A stretch of DNA of 64,000 bases from NCBI GenBank assembly GCA_910589055.1, contig CAJURN010000003.1, positions 112,888-176,887 on the forward strand, written 5' to 3'. Numbering within the stretch: position 1 is the first letter of the stretch; every line of letters starts with the position of its first letter. Origin of the DNA: an uncultured Muribaculaceae bacterium (lineage in GTDB: Bacteria; Bacteroidota; Bacteroidia; Bacteroidales; Muribaculaceae). Position numbers and translations under genes: made by a program. Under the pieces are notes generated by a model. That model did not search any database, was not told the DNA's origin, and was given only the letters and a program-made list of their open reading frames with translations. This document shows positions 17,023 to 27,295 of this stretch, piece after piece.

Positions 17023-19272
17023 ATGGCACGTTCAACTAAAGCAAAACTCCAGCAGAAACAGCTCCGCGAAGCTGTCGACAAATATATCGCCGGACAGAAT
17101 AACGGCACTTTCAACTACAAACAGGTATCTCATGCGGTAGGTGTGGACCAGCCGGCCCATCACCGCGCGGTGGCTCTCTATCTGGCAGAACTTGCTTTTG
17201 ACGGCGACATTATCGAGGTCGCCCCCGGCAAGTACAAGACTCCGCAGCGTACGGTGTCGGCCGAGGGCGTTTTCGTGCGTCGCTCGAACGGCAAGAACAG
17301 CGTGATTACCGATGAGGACGGCGAGCCGCTTTTTGTGGCCGAGCGCAATTCCATGCACGCTCTCAATGGCGACCGTGTGCGCGTGGCCGTTGCCGCACGC
17401 GTCAAGGGTAAGGAACCCGAGGCCATCGTTACCGAGATTATCGAGAAAAAAGACCAGACTTTCATTGGCACACTTCAGGTCGACAAATATTTCGCCTACC
17501 TGCTTACCGATTCAAAATATCTTGCCTCCGACATCTTTATTCCCAAGGGCAAACTCAAGGGCGGAAAGACCGGCGACAAGGCTATCGTACGTATCACCCA
17601 TTGGCCCGAAGATGCCAAGAATCCTCAGGGTGAGATAGTTGATATTCTCGGAAAGGCTGGCGAGAACAATGCCGAGATTCATGCCATCCTGGCTGAATTC
17701 GGGCTGCCCTACAAGTATCCCGAGGCTGTTGAGAAGGCTGCCGAGAAGATTGATGCAGGTATTACTCCGGAGGTTGTCGCAGCCCGCGAGGATATGCGCG
17801 ATGTCACCACCTTCACCATCGACCCCAAGGATGCCAAGGACTTTGACGACGCGCTTTCAATCCGCACTCTCCCCAATGGTAATTACGAAGTGGGCGTACA
17901 CATCGCCGATGTGACCCATTACGTGCGCCCTGACACTATCCTCGACCGTGAGGCCCGCTCGCGTGCCACATCCGTGTATCTTGTGGACCGCGTTGTGCCC
18001 ATGCTTCCCGAGCATCTTTCCAACGGTATCTGCTCCCTTCGTCCCGATGAGGATAAGCTCACTTTCTCGTGCATTTTCGAGATGACGCCTGCCGGAAAGG
18101 TTGTTAATTCCCGCATCGCACGCACTGTGACACGAAGCAACCGCCGCTTTACATATGAAGAGGCTCAGGAAGTTATCGAGACCGGCAAGGGCGATTACGC
18201 CGAGGAAATACTTGCGCTCGACAGCATGGCTAAGATCCTACGCAAGGAACGCTACGACAATGGTTCGGTAGAATTTGACCGCGTTGAGGTACGCTTCGAT
18301 ATTGATGAGAACGGACATCCCACATCGGTGTTCTTCAAGGAATCCAAGGATGCCAACAAGCTCATCGAGGAATTCATGCTCCTTGCCAACAAGACTGTTG
18401 CCGCGACAATAGGCATTGCGCCCAAGAAAAAGAAAGCCAAGGCATTTGTATACCGTGTACACGACCAGCCTGATCCCTCCAAACTTGCCGACCTTGCAAC
18501 TCTGTCGCGTACCTTCGGCTACAAACTCAAGACCACGGGCAAGCCTGCCGAAATCAATCGCTCAATCAACCGTATGCTTGTGGATGTCAAGGGTAAAGGT
18601 GAGGAGAATTTCCTTTCCACACTTGCTATCCGCTCCATGGCAAAAGCTATTTATACCACTACGAACATCGGCCACTATGGTCTCGGTTTCGACTACTACA
18701 CCCACTTTACTTCGCCCATCCGCCGCTATCCGGACATGATGGTACACCGCCTTCTTGAGCGCTATCTCGCAGGTGGCAGAAGCGTGAATGTAGAGAAGCT
18801 CGAGGAACAGTGCAAGCACTCGTCCGACATGGAGCAGCTTGCCGCCAATGCCGAGCGCGCATCCATCAAGTACAAGCAGGTCGAATACATGAACGACCGT
18901 CTCGGACAGGTATTTTCCGGTGTAATTTCTGGCGTTACCGAATGGGGACTCTATGTCGAGCTTGACGAGAACAAGTGCGAAGGTCTTGTGCCGATGCGCG
19001 ACCTCGCCGATGATTTCTATGATTTCGACCAGGCGAATTATTGTCTCGTGGGCCGCAAGCACAACAACCGCTATCGTCTCGGCGATTTGGTGCAGGTGCA
19101 GGTTGCGCGCTGCAATCTCGAAAAGAAACAGCTTGATTTCGTGATTGTTGACGAAAAGCATCCCGCCCGTTCGCTCGATACCCTCGGCGAGGGAAAAGCT
19201 GCTGCGAAGGCGGCTTCCGAAGGTCGCAAGGAAAAGAAATCACGTCAGGGCAAGGGACGCCGCAAGAAATAA
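17023..19272 (+). CDS. rnr: Ribonuclease R
   Basis: This 749-residue 3'-to-5' exoribonuclease of the RNB (RNase II) family degrades structured RNA in the cytoplasm. The N-terminal winged-helix segment (residues 1-75) and the cold-shock-like domains precede the RNB core. TIDPKDAKDFDDAL at about 266-279 carries the catalytic metal-binding aspartates, and HFTSPIRRYPDMMVHR is the conserved core signature. An S1 domain follows (about 630-710, GVISGVTEWGLYVELDEN). The tail is rich in Lys and Arg and ends KGRRKK, as is usual for RNase R and not for RNase II. The next gene, folB, starts 10 nt downstream, so the two are probably co-transcribed. Confidence 0.95.
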   Translation: MARSTKAKLQQKQLREAVDKYIAGQNNGTFNYKQVSHAVGVDQPAHHRAVALYLAELAFDGDIIEVAPGKYKTPQRTVSAEGVFVRRSNGKNSVITDEDGEPLFVAERNSMHALNGDRVRVAVAARVKGKEPEAIVTEIIEKKDQTFIGTLQVDKYFAYLLTDSKYLASDIFIPKGKLKGGKTGDKAIVRITHWPEDAKNPQGEIVDILGKAGENNAEIHAILAEFGLPYKYPEAVEKAAEKIDAGITPEVVAAREDMRDVTTFTIDPKDAKDFDDALSIRTLPNGNYEVGVHIADVTHYVRPDTILDREARSRATSVYLVDRVVPMLPEHLSNGICSLRPDEDKLTFSCIFEMTPAGKVVNSRIARTVTRSNRRFTYEEAQEVIETGKGDYAEEILALDSMAKILRKERYDNGSVEFDRVEVRFDIDENGHPTSVFFKESKDANKLIEEFMLLANKTVAATIGIAPKKKKAKAFVYRVHDQPDPSKLADLATLSRTFGYKLKTTGKPAEINRSINRMLVDVKGKGEENFLSTLAIRSMAKAIYTTTNIGHYGLGFDYYTHFTSPIRRYPDMMVHRLLERYLAGGRSVNVEKLEEQCKHSSDMEQLAANAERASIKYKQVEYMNDRLGQVFSGVISGVTEWGLYVELDENKCEGLVPMRDLADDFYDFDQANYCLVGRKHNNRYRLGDLVQVQVARCNLEKKQLDFVIVDEKHPARSLDTLGEGKAAAKAASEGRKEKKSRQGKGRRKK

Positions 19273-19282
19273 TTCCGGTTTT

Positions 19283-19645
19283 ATGGATAAAGGACAAACC
19301 CGTATCGAAATCCGGGGACTGAAGATTTATGCCTATCACGGTTGCTCCGAGCAGGAGCAGACCGTGGGCAATGAATTTTCGGTAGACCTTGTGATTCGTT
19401 TTGATGCCGACCTCGCAATGCGCACCGACCGTCTGGACAGTACTATAAATTATGGTGATGTCGTTGAGGTGATTAAGGCTGAAATGGCTATCCCTTCCAA
19501 GTTGATTGAGAATGTGGCCTATCGTATTGCCGTGGCTGTGCAGCGCCGTTTTGGAATTGTTGAAAGCGGAGAAGTGAGGGTGTCGAAACTGTGTCCGCCT
19601 ATGGGCGTCCAGCTCGATTGTGTTACCTTTGTATATAACTGGTAG
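19283..19645 (+). CDS. folB: Dihydroneopterin aldolase
   Basis: This 120-residue protein matches the usual size of FolB, which cleaves 7,8-dihydroneopterin to hydroxymethyl-dihydropterin and glycolaldehyde in folate synthesis. IEIRGLKIYAYHGCSEQEQ is the family's N-terminal signature, with the conserved Tyr and His of the active site. DSTINYGDVVEVI and LIENVAYRIA (catalytic Glu and substrate region) follow. A C-terminal lysine (KLCPPMG) is where the catalytic lysine is expected. The start at 19283 is chosen over an in-frame start at 19145 inside rnr because it begins exactly at the family's N terminus. It lies 10 nt after rnr. Confidence 0.93.
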   Translation: MDKGQTRIEIRGLKIYAYHGCSEQEQTVGNEFSVDLVIRFDADLAMRTDRLDSTINYGDVVEVIKAEMAIPSKLIENVAYRIAVAVQRRFGIVESGEVRVSKLCPPMGVQLDCVTFVYNW

Positions 19646-19665
19646 TTAGAACAGAATAAAAACAG

Positions 19666-19706
19666 AAGGCGCTATGCCCGGACTCAGGTCCAGGTGTAGC
19701 GCTTTT
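19666..19706. terminator. Bidirectional terminator between folB and the GT2 gene
   Basis: AAGGCGCTA (19666-19674) pairs with TAGCGCTTT (19697-19705), with a nested GGAC/GTCC stem. T-rich tracts follow on both strands. The hairpin contains the stop of the minus-strand glycosyltransferase gene. Confidence 0.75.
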
Positions 19707-20868
19707 GTTTTCCGATGCGTGTGCGGATTCGATGCCACATTCTGCGTGCGGGATAAGTGGCTGCAAGCCAGGGTAGGGTGAGCAGCATTTTGCGCGAGCG
19801 CAGTGCTGACATGGCCGAGCGCCAGACGAGGATATCCATCACGATAAGCGCGATGATGAACGCTGCGGCTCCTGTGGCCGGAAGCAGGTTGGGGTAGGAG
19901 AGGGCGCCTCCGGCTATGCCTGTGCCGAGGGCTACGAACTGGAGCCAGCCTGACATAGGAATCAGGAAGCGCGGGCGGCGACTGATTTTGCTTTCGGTGA
20001 AGCAACGGCGCAGGGCACGTTCGCTGAAGTTGCGCGGATGGTTGCCGTATCTCAGGCGAACGACAGATTCGCGGGATAATTCAACCGCGGTGTTTTTCTT
20101 GTTGGCAATCTCGCTGATGAAAATGTCGTCGTCGCCGTAATGGAGATTGAGCGAGCGGGCGAATCCGTTATTTCTCAAAAATACATCTTTGGTATATGCG
20201 AGGTTGTACTCGGTGCCGCGGAACGGATGTCCGGCAAGCGCTGTGCTTATCCATCGTGCGCTGTCGGCTGTATAATCGAAGGCTCTCTGGCGGCATCCGT
20301 GTGCCGTGTCCTCCGAGGGGTCGACATAGGCATAGCCGAGAACGATTTCCACGGGTGAGCCCGGGCTGAACTGGCGCATCATGCGCTGGAGCCATAATTC
20401 CGATTCCACCATGGCGGCACTCGTGGTGAGCACTACTGCGGGGTAGCGGGCGGCCTTGACGCCGAGCGTCACGGCGAGTTTCTTGCGGCTGAGATTACGC
20501 ACGCCGTCGGGGGTGAATGTGAGGTAGAGATTGTGATGTACCGCGCGCAGAGCCGAAACTGCATCGCGAATGTCGGCAGATTCGCCCTCGTTTACAACTA
20601 TTATTTCATATGGAGCAGGGTAGTCCTGCCGCAACAGCACCGGAAGAAGTTCGGAGAGGTTGTCGGCATCGCCTTGCGAGTAGACGATGACTGAGGCGGG
20701 AAGATATTCGTTGTCGGGCTTTTCGGGGCGTCGGAGCGATGAATCTTCCTCGAATTTCGCCACTCGGGCCACTCTCAGCATGTATATCAGGCCTGTGAGC
20801 ACCACGCTCAGTGCGCAGATGCCAAGCAGAATCAGGGTGACGGGGTCGTCGGTAAGATAGAAGTACAC
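19684..20868 (-). CDS. Membrane-anchored GT2 glycosyltransferase
   Basis: This is a GT-A fold family 2 glycosyltransferase of about 394 residues. An N-terminal membrane helix (VTLILLGICALSVVLTGLIY) is followed by the nucleotide-sugar domain (ASVIVYSQGDADNLSELLPVLL, YEIIVVNEG). Acceptor-side motifs are YGDDDIFISEI and, after it, RRCFTESKIS, in the place of the ED/QxxRW region. Two C-terminal membrane segments (GIAGGALSYPNLL and AAFIIALIVMDILVW) follow. The GTG at 20868 is preferred over the in-frame TTG at 20895 because a well-formed promoter -7 box covers the TTG, so the transcript should start near 20888. The sugar and acceptor are unknown. It is isolated and converges on folB. Confidence 0.8.
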   Translation of the reverse strand: MYFYLTDDPVTLILLGICALSVVLTGLIYMLRVARVAKFEEDSSLRRPEKPDNEYLPASVIVYSQGDADNLSELLPVLLRQDYPAPYEIIVVNEGESADIRDAVSALRAVHHNLYLTFTPDGVRNLSRKKLAVTLGVKAARYPAVVLTTSAAMVESELWLQRMMRQFSPGSPVEIVLGYAYVDPSEDTAHGCRQRAFDYTADSARWISTALAGHPFRGTEYNLAYTKDVFLRNNGFARSLNLHYGDDDIFISEIANKKNTAVELSRESVVRLRYGNHPRNFSERALRRCFTESKISRRPRFLIPMSGWLQFVALGTGIAGGALSYPNLLPATGAAAFIIALIVMDILVWRSAMSALRSRKMLLTLPWLAATYPARRMWHRIRTRIGKQKRYTWT

Positions 20869-20892
20869 TTGCAGTAGGATTAGAATTAAGTG

Positions 20893-20924
20893 CAAAATTA
20901 GGGAAAATCCGCAATAACGGCAAT
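20893..20924 (-). promoter_or_regulatory. Promoter of the membrane GT2 gene
   Basis: On the minus strand ATTG (20921-20924), 20 nt, then TAATTTTG (20893-20900). The position of this promoter decides the start codon of the gene. Confidence 0.65.
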
Positions 20925-20968
20925 AAAAAACTTGCGGGAGATTTTATGGCCGCTTGCGGGCGCGGGAA

Positions 20969-21018
20969 TCGGACTTGTCCGACCGGTCCGACAAGTCCGG
21001 CTCGTCTGGCTTGTCGGA
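20969..21018. repeat. 9-nt periodic TCnGAC repeat, copy B
   Basis: This array has five full 9-mers and a partial sixth: TCGGACTTG, TCCGACCGG, TCCGACAAG, TCCGGCTCG, TCTGGCTTG, TCGGA. Within it, 20970-20979 and 20990-20999 are perfect 10-bp inverted arms. It occupies part of the 378-nt gap between the GT2 start and rpsL. Confidence 0.7.
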
Positions 21019-21069
21019 ATTTCGCCGGATTCCGCCGCAGATTTTAGAACGAAAAAAATATCGTAATTG

Positions 21070-21101
21070 TTTGGCTGTTAGAAAATAAATCGCTAACTTT
21101 G
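21070..21101 (+). promoter_or_regulatory. Promoter of the str-S10-spc-alpha cluster
   Basis: TTTG (21070-21073), 20 nt, then TAACTTTG (21094-21101) is a full Bacteroidetes promoter. It is the only strong promoter seen upstream of rpsL and may serve most of the 18-kb cluster. Confidence 0.85.
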
Positions 21102-21246
21102 CGGTGGAAAAATGCGTCCGTGTGCGTCATTTCATCGCCAAGGTCTTGATAGACAGAGGGATGAGTGGCGGATTCGGTGCGTTAACAACGATATTAAAAG
21201 AAACAAGAACATACAGTAATTTTTAAGTAAAACTAAACAAACTAAG

Positions 21247-21636
21247 ATGCCTACTATTCAGCAATTAGTAAGAAAAGGACGTGTGGCACTGGAAGACAAG
21301 AGCAAGTCTCCGGCACTCGACTCATGCCCGCAGCGTCGCGGCGTGTGTGTCCGTGTCTACACAACCACCCCCAAAAAGCCTAACTCGGCTATGCGTAAAG
21401 TTGCCCGTGTGCGCCTCACCAATGGCAAGGAGGTTAACTCCTATATCCCCGGTGAAGGTCACAACCTTCAGGAACACTCTATCGTATTGGTGCGTGGCGG
21501 TCGTGTAAAAGACCTTCCCGGTGTTCGTTATCACATCGTTCGCGGCACACTCGATACCGCAGGTGTGAAAGACCGTACACAGCGTCGTTCCAAATACGGA
21601 GCCAAGCGTCCCAAGGCCGGTGCAGCCAAGAAGTAA
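21247..21636 (+). CDS. rpsL: 30S ribosomal protein S12
   Basis: This 129-residue protein is S12, which lies at the decoding centre of the 30S subunit and helps control accuracy. It opens MPTIQQLVRKGR and carries TPKKPNSAMRKVARVRL and GGRVKDLPGVRYHIVRG, the two loops that touch the decoding site. The lysines where streptomycin-resistance substitutions usually arise (in PKKPNS and GRVKDLPG) are both unchanged. It is first in the cluster, after a leader of about 140 nt. A spacer of 220 nt separates it from rpsG, unusually long for this operon. Confidence 0.98.
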   Translation: MPTIQQLVRKGRVALEDKSKSPALDSCPQRRGVCVRVYTTTPKKPNSAMRKVARVRLTNGKEVNSYIPGEGHNLQEHSIVLVRGGRVKDLPGVRYHIVRGTLDTAGVKDRTQRRSKYGAKRPKAGAAKK

Positions 21637-21856
21637 TCCGTAGGCCGGAATCTCCGCTCGCCGGAGTCTGTCACCACGGGTGAAGTTTTTACTGAACGCA
21701 CCGCGAGATTAAATCAACCCCAACAAAATTTAAACTCGTTTTTGCATTTCTTGCAGCTATCCTTTAGGTTGAGTAAGCCGATGGCCGGAGGGCACGGGCT
21801 GAAGATGACGAAGCAAGCAACCAAGCAATCAAAAACACAACGACGAAAACCTTACA
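21637..21856 (+). promoter_or_regulatory. Long rpsL-rpsG spacer, possible S7 control element
   Basis: This 220-nt untranslated spacer contains small hairpins (CTCCG-CTCGC-CGGAG near 21650-21670, CACC-ACG-GGTG) and an A-rich end before rpsG. In E. coli, S7 represses its own synthesis by binding the S12-S7 spacer. A similar role here is inference from position and length only. Confidence 0.4.
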
Positions 21857-22333
21857 ATGAGAAAGGCTAAACCTAAGAAACGGGTCATTCTTCCCGATCC
21901 CGTTTTCAACGATGTGAGAGTGACCAAATTTGTCAACCACCTCATGTACGACGGTAAGAAAAATACCGCGTTCACCATTTTCTATGATGCACTTGAGACT
22001 GTGAAGTCCAAACTGCCCAACGAAGAGCTCAGCTCTCTCGATATCTGGAAAAAGGCACTCGAGAACATCACTCCCCAGGTCGAAGTAAAATCACGCCGTG
22101 TAGGTGGCGCAACCTTCCAGGTTCCTACCGAAATCCGTGCCGACCGCAAGGAATCTATATCAATGAAAAATCTTATTCTCTACGCCCGCAAGCGCGGTGG
22201 CAAGACTATGGCCGACAAGCTCGCTGCGGAAATCGTAGACGCTTTCAATAACCAGGGTGGCGCCTTCAAGCGCAAGGAAGACATGCACAAGATGGCTGAG
22301 GCCAACCGTGCGTTCGCTCACTTCCGTTTCTAA
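21857..22333 (+). CDS. rpsG: 30S ribosomal protein S7
   Basis: This 158-residue protein is S7, a primary assembly protein that organises the 3' major domain (head) of the 30S subunit near the E and P sites. It opens MRKAKPKKRVILPDPVFNDV and carries VKSRRVGGATFQVPTEI, the family signature. It ends ANRAFAHFRF, the usual C terminus for the family. In E. coli it is also the translational repressor of its operon. The spacer before it is 220 nt; fusA follows after 48 nt. Confidence 0.98.
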   Translation: MRKAKPKKRVILPDPVFNDVRVTKFVNHLMYDGKKNTAFTIFYDALETVKSKLPNEELSSLDIWKKALENITPQVEVKSRRVGGATFQVPTEIRADRKESISMKNLILYARKRGGKTMADKLAAEIVDAFNNQGGAFKRKEDMHKMAEANRAFAHFRF

Positions 22334-22381
22334 TAAAGCGACGATTTTTCTTGAATATAAATTTCCTCAGATTTCATACAA

Positions 22382-24508
<2,127 letters not shown>

Positions 24509-24530
24509 AACAAATCAATCAATTCATTAT

Positions 24531-24836
24531 ATGAACCCCGTTATCCGAATCAAACTTAAATCTTACGATCACAGCCTCGTGGACAAATCGGCTGAGAAAA
24601 TCGTAAAGACAGTGAAGTCAATCGGCGCAGTAATCAGCGGTCCCATTCCCCTGCCTACACACAAGCGTATCTTTACTGTCAACCGCTCGACCTTCGTCAA
24701 CAAGAAGTCGCGCGAGCAGTTCCAGCTCTCGTCCTACAAGCGCCTCATCGACATCTACAACGCCACTCCCAAAATCGTGGACGCGCTGATGAAGCTCGAA
24801 CTCCCCAGCGGAGTTGAGGTTGAGATCAAGTGCTGA
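24531..24836 (+). CDS. rpsJ: 30S ribosomal protein S10
   Basis: This 101-residue S10 is a head protein of the 30S subunit and, in many bacteria, also the NusE antitermination factor that pairs with NusB. IRIKLKSYDHSLVDKSAEKI and GPIPLPTHKRIFTVNRS are diagnostic. It lies 22 nt after fusA and starts the S10 section of the cluster without a separate promoter that I can see. Confidence 0.98.
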   Translation: MNPVIRIKLKSYDHSLVDKSAEKIVKTVKSIGAVISGPIPLPTHKRIFTVNRSTFVNKKSREQFQLSSYKRLIDIYNATPKIVDALMKLELPSGVEVEIKC

Positions 24837-24891
24837 TCCCCTCCAGGATAATAAAACACCTAATTTACAATAATATTAAATCAACAGAGAA

Positions 24892-25509
24892 ATGCCAGGA
24901 TTAATTGGAAAGAAAATCGGAATGACATCCGTTTTCAGTGCCGACGGAAAGAACGTTCCGTGCACTGTTATCGAAGTAGGTCCTTGTGTTGTGACTCAGG
25001 TAAAGACTGTTGAGACCGACGGCTACGAAGCCCTTCAGCTCGGCTTCGAGGAGCAGAAAGAAAAACACTGCACCCAGCCCGAACTCGGTCACTTCCGCAA
25101 AGCCGGTGTTACACCCAAGCGCCACTTGGCCGAGTTCAAAGGATTTGAAGGTGAGTACGCCCTCGGCGATACCATCGGAGCAGACTTCTTCACCGAAGCC
25201 GACTTCGTTGACATCGTAGGTACCTCGAAAGGTAAGGGCTACCAGGGCGTTGTAAAGCGCCACGGTTTCGGCGGTGTAGGTCAGGCTACACACGGCCAGC
25301 ACAACCGTCTTCGTGCCCCCGGTTCTGTCGGCGCATGTTCTTATCCCGCGAAAGTGTTCAAGGGTATGCGTATGGCCGGTCAGACAGGCAACGAACGCGT
25401 TACCGTTCAGAATCTTCAGGTCATCAAGGTGATTCCCGAACACAACATTATCATGATTAAGGGTTCTATCCCCGGAAGCAAAGGTTCAATCGTCTTAATT
25501 GAGAAGTAA
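24892..25509 (+). CDS. rplC: 50S ribosomal protein L3
   Basis: This 205-residue L3 is one of the first proteins to bind 23S rRNA, and its loop approaches the peptidyl-transferase centre. MPGLIGKKIGMTSVF opens the protein, and the signature KGYQGVVKRHGFGGVGQATHG carries the Gln/Asn-rich tip. Length is normal. It lies 55 nt after rpsJ, and rplD follows after one nucleotide, suggesting translational coupling. Confidence 0.98.
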   Translation: MPGLIGKKIGMTSVFSADGKNVPCTVIEVGPCVVTQVKTVETDGYEALQLGFEEQKEKHCTQPELGHFRKAGVTPKRHLAEFKGFEGEYALGDTIGADFFTEADFVDIVGTSKGKGYQGVVKRHGFGGVGQATHGQHNRLRAPGSVGACSYPAKVFKGMRMAGQTGNERVTVQNLQVIKVIPEHNIIMIKGSIPGSKGSIVLIEK

Positions 25510-25510
25510 T

Positions 25511-26131
25511 ATGGAACTCGCAATATACAACCAGGAAGGCCAGGACACCGGCCGCAAGGCGACCCTCAACGATGAGGTATTCGCAATCGAACCCAACGAG
25601 CATGCCGTATATCTCGATGTGAAGCAGTTCCTCGCCAACCAGCGTCAGGGAACTCACAAGTCGAAGGAACGTAGCGAAGTTTCCGGTTCCACCCGCAAGC
25701 TCCACAAGCAGAAAGGCGGCGGCGGCAGCCGTATCGGTGACATCAACTCACCCGTACTCGTAGGTGGTGGCCGTGTATTCGGTCCCCGTCCCCGTGACTA
25801 CCGTTTCAAACTCAACCGCAAGCTCAAGGAACTCGCACGCAAGTCAGCCCTCACCATCAAGGCTCAGGCAAATGAAATCATTGTGGTCGAAGACCTCAAA
25901 TTTGCCGCTGCAAAGACTAAAGAATATGTAAAATTTGCTAAAAATCTTAAAGTTGACGGCAAAAAGGTTCTTGTAGTTTTAGCAGACAAAAATAATGACG
26001 TATATTTGTCAATGCGAAATGTGCCCGATGCCCGTCTGATGACTGCGTCGGACATCAATACGTATGCAGTGCTTAACAACAATGCCCTCATCCTTACCGA
26101 GAGCGGCCTTGCTGTGATTAATAACATCTAA
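25511..26131 (+). CDS. rplD: 50S ribosomal protein L4
   Basis: This 206-residue L4 lines the exit tunnel with its long loop. The loop motif KQKGGGGSRIGDINSPVLVG is visible near residues 60-80. The ATG at 25511 gives the family start MELAIYNQEG; an earlier in-frame start inside rplC adds only MRSN-type residues and is rejected. In gamma-proteobacteria L4 also represses the S10 operon; no matching leader is evident here. The 3' third (about 25900-26010) is markedly AT-rich with codons unlike the rest of the cluster and contains a promoter-like TATATTTG at 26001. Confidence 0.97.
   Translation: MELAIYNQEGQDTGRKATLNDEVFAIEPNEHAVYLDVKQFLANQRQGTHKSKERSEVSGSTRKLHKQKGGGGSRIGDINSPVLVGGGRVFGPRPRDYRFKLNRKLKELARKSALTIKAQANEIIVVEDLKFAAAKTKEYVKFAKNLKVDGKKVLVVLADKNNDVYLSMRNVPDARLMTASDINTYAVLNNNALILTESGLAVINNI
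26001..26008 (+). promoter_or_regulatory. Possible internal promoter box inside rplD
   Basis: TATATTTG fits the -7 consensus, with TTTT 20 nt upstream (25977-25980) instead of TTTG. It lies in an AT-rich patch of an otherwise GC-balanced gene, about 150 nt before rplW. Confidence 0.3.
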
Positions 26132-26139
26132 TTCCTGAC

Positions 26140-26144
26140 GGAGG
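26140..26144 (+). promoter_or_regulatory. Shine-Dalgarno sequence before rplW
   Basis: GGAGG stands 9 nt before the rplW ATG at 26154. Strong Shine-Dalgarno sites are rare in Bacteroidetes and I see none like it before neighbouring genes. Confidence 0.6.
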
Positions 26145-26153
26145 AAAGAAAAA

Positions 26154-26444
26154 ATGGATATCACAATCAAACCTATCATTACCGAAAGAGCGACCAAGCT
26201 TTCCGACAAGCTTAACTGCTATACTTTCAGTGTTTCCCCCGACGCCAACAAATATCAGATCAAATCGCTCGTCGAGCAGATCTACGGCGTAAAGGTTGTC
26301 AAGGTGAACACTGCTGTGGTTCGCGGTAAAAACAAATCCCGCTGGACCAAGAGCGGCCTTCTCCGCGGCAAGACTGCCGCCTGGAAGAAAGCCTACGTTA
26401 CTGTTGGCGAAGGCCAGACCATCGACTTTTTTAGCAACATATAA
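26154..26444 (+). CDS. rplW: 50S ribosomal protein L23
   Basis: This 96-residue L23 sits at the mouth of the peptide exit tunnel, where trigger factor and the signal recognition particle dock. KPIITERATKLSDKLNCYTF and YQIKSLVEQIYGVKVVKVNT are diagnostic, and the protein is of usual length. It starts 22 nt after rplD, behind an unusual GGAGG ribosome-binding site, and rplB follows after 5 nt. Confidence 0.97.
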   Translation: MDITIKPIITERATKLSDKLNCYTFSVSPDANKYQIKSLVEQIYGVKVVKVNTAVVRGKNKSRWTKSGLLRGKTAAWKKAYVTVGEGQTIDFFSNI

Positions 26445-26449
26445 TTAAA

Positions 26450-27277
26450 ATGGCAGTAAGAAAATTCAAGCCCACAACCCCGGGCCAGAGACACAAAGTT
26501 ATCGGTGTATTCAAAGGTACAATCACTGCTACTACACCGGAAAAATCTCTTACAGTCGGTAAAAAGGCCTCCGGAGGACGTAACTCCGAAGGCCACCTCA
26601 CCACTCGCTACCTTGGTGGTGGACACAAGCGTAAATACCGTATCATAGACTTTAAGAGAAACCGCGACGGAATTCCCGCAGTTGTCAAGTCAATCGAGTA
26701 CGACCCCAACCGTTCGGCTCGTATCGCCCTCCTTTACTACGTGGACGGCGTGAAGACTTACATCATCGCCCCCAACGGCCTTGAAGTAGGCACAACTGTT
26801 GTAAGCGGTCCTGATGCAGCACCCGAAATCGGCAACGCTCTTCCCCTGAGCAAGATTCCCGTAGGTACTGTAATCCACAACATCGAACTTCGCCCCGGCC
26901 AGGGTGCTTTCATGGCACGCTCAGCCGGTACTTTCGCTCAGCTCATTTCCCGCGAAGGAAATTACGCAATCATCAAATTACCTTCTGGCGAGACCCGCAA
27001 GATCCTCGCCGAGTGCAAGGCCACAATCGGCGTAGTAGGCAACAGCGAGCACTCCCTCGAACGCTCCGGTAAAGCAGGACGCTCCCGCTGGCTCGGACGC
27101 CGCCCGCGCAACCGTGGTGTTGTAATGAACCCTGTCGATCACCCCATGGGTGGTGGTGAAGGCCGCGCTTCCGGTGGACATCCCCGTTCTCGCAAGGGTC
27201 TTTACAGCAAGGGTCTCAAGACTCGTGCGCCCAAGAAGCACTCTTCGAAGTATATCATTGAAAGAAGAAAGAAGTAA
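26450..27277 (+). CDS. rplB: 50S ribosomal protein L2
   Basis: This 275-residue L2 binds domain IV of 23S rRNA and is needed for subunit joining and peptidyl transfer. MAVRKFKPTTPGQRHK opens the protein. The signature MNPVDHPMGGGEGRASGG carries the conserved histidine that in E. coli (His229) is important for activity. The C terminus is strongly basic, ending YIIERRKK. Length is normal. Confidence 0.98.
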   Translation: MAVRKFKPTTPGQRHKVIGVFKGTITATTPEKSLTVGKKASGGRNSEGHLTTRYLGGGHKRKYRIIDFKRNRDGIPAVVKSIEYDPNRSARIALLYYVDGVKTYIIAPNGLEVGTTVVSGPDAAPEIGNALPLSKIPVGTVIHNIELRPGQGAFMARSAGTFAQLISREGNYAIIKLPSGETRKILAECKATIGVVGNSEHSLERSGKAGRSRWLGRRPRNRGVVMNPVDHPMGGGEGRASGGHPRSRKGLYSKGLKTRAPKKHSSKYIIERRKK

Positions 27278-27295
27278 TCTGATAAATAAGTAATT

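Larger units (their letters stand above)
20869..21246. other. Divergent intergenic region upstream of the ribosomal cluster
   Basis: This gene-free stretch holds the minus-strand GT2 promoter (20893-20924), the 9-nt repeat array (20969-21018), the str promoter (21070-21101) and a leader of about 140 nt before rpsL. I see no ORF or RNA gene in it. Confidence 0.7.

Noticed and set aside
20866..20895. TTG at 20895 as start of the membrane GT2
   Set aside because: The -7 promoter box covers this codon, so it would not be in the transcript; the GTG at 20868 fits better.
20969..21018. CRISPR-like array
   Set aside because: The units are 9 nt and contiguous without spacers, and no cas genes are present.
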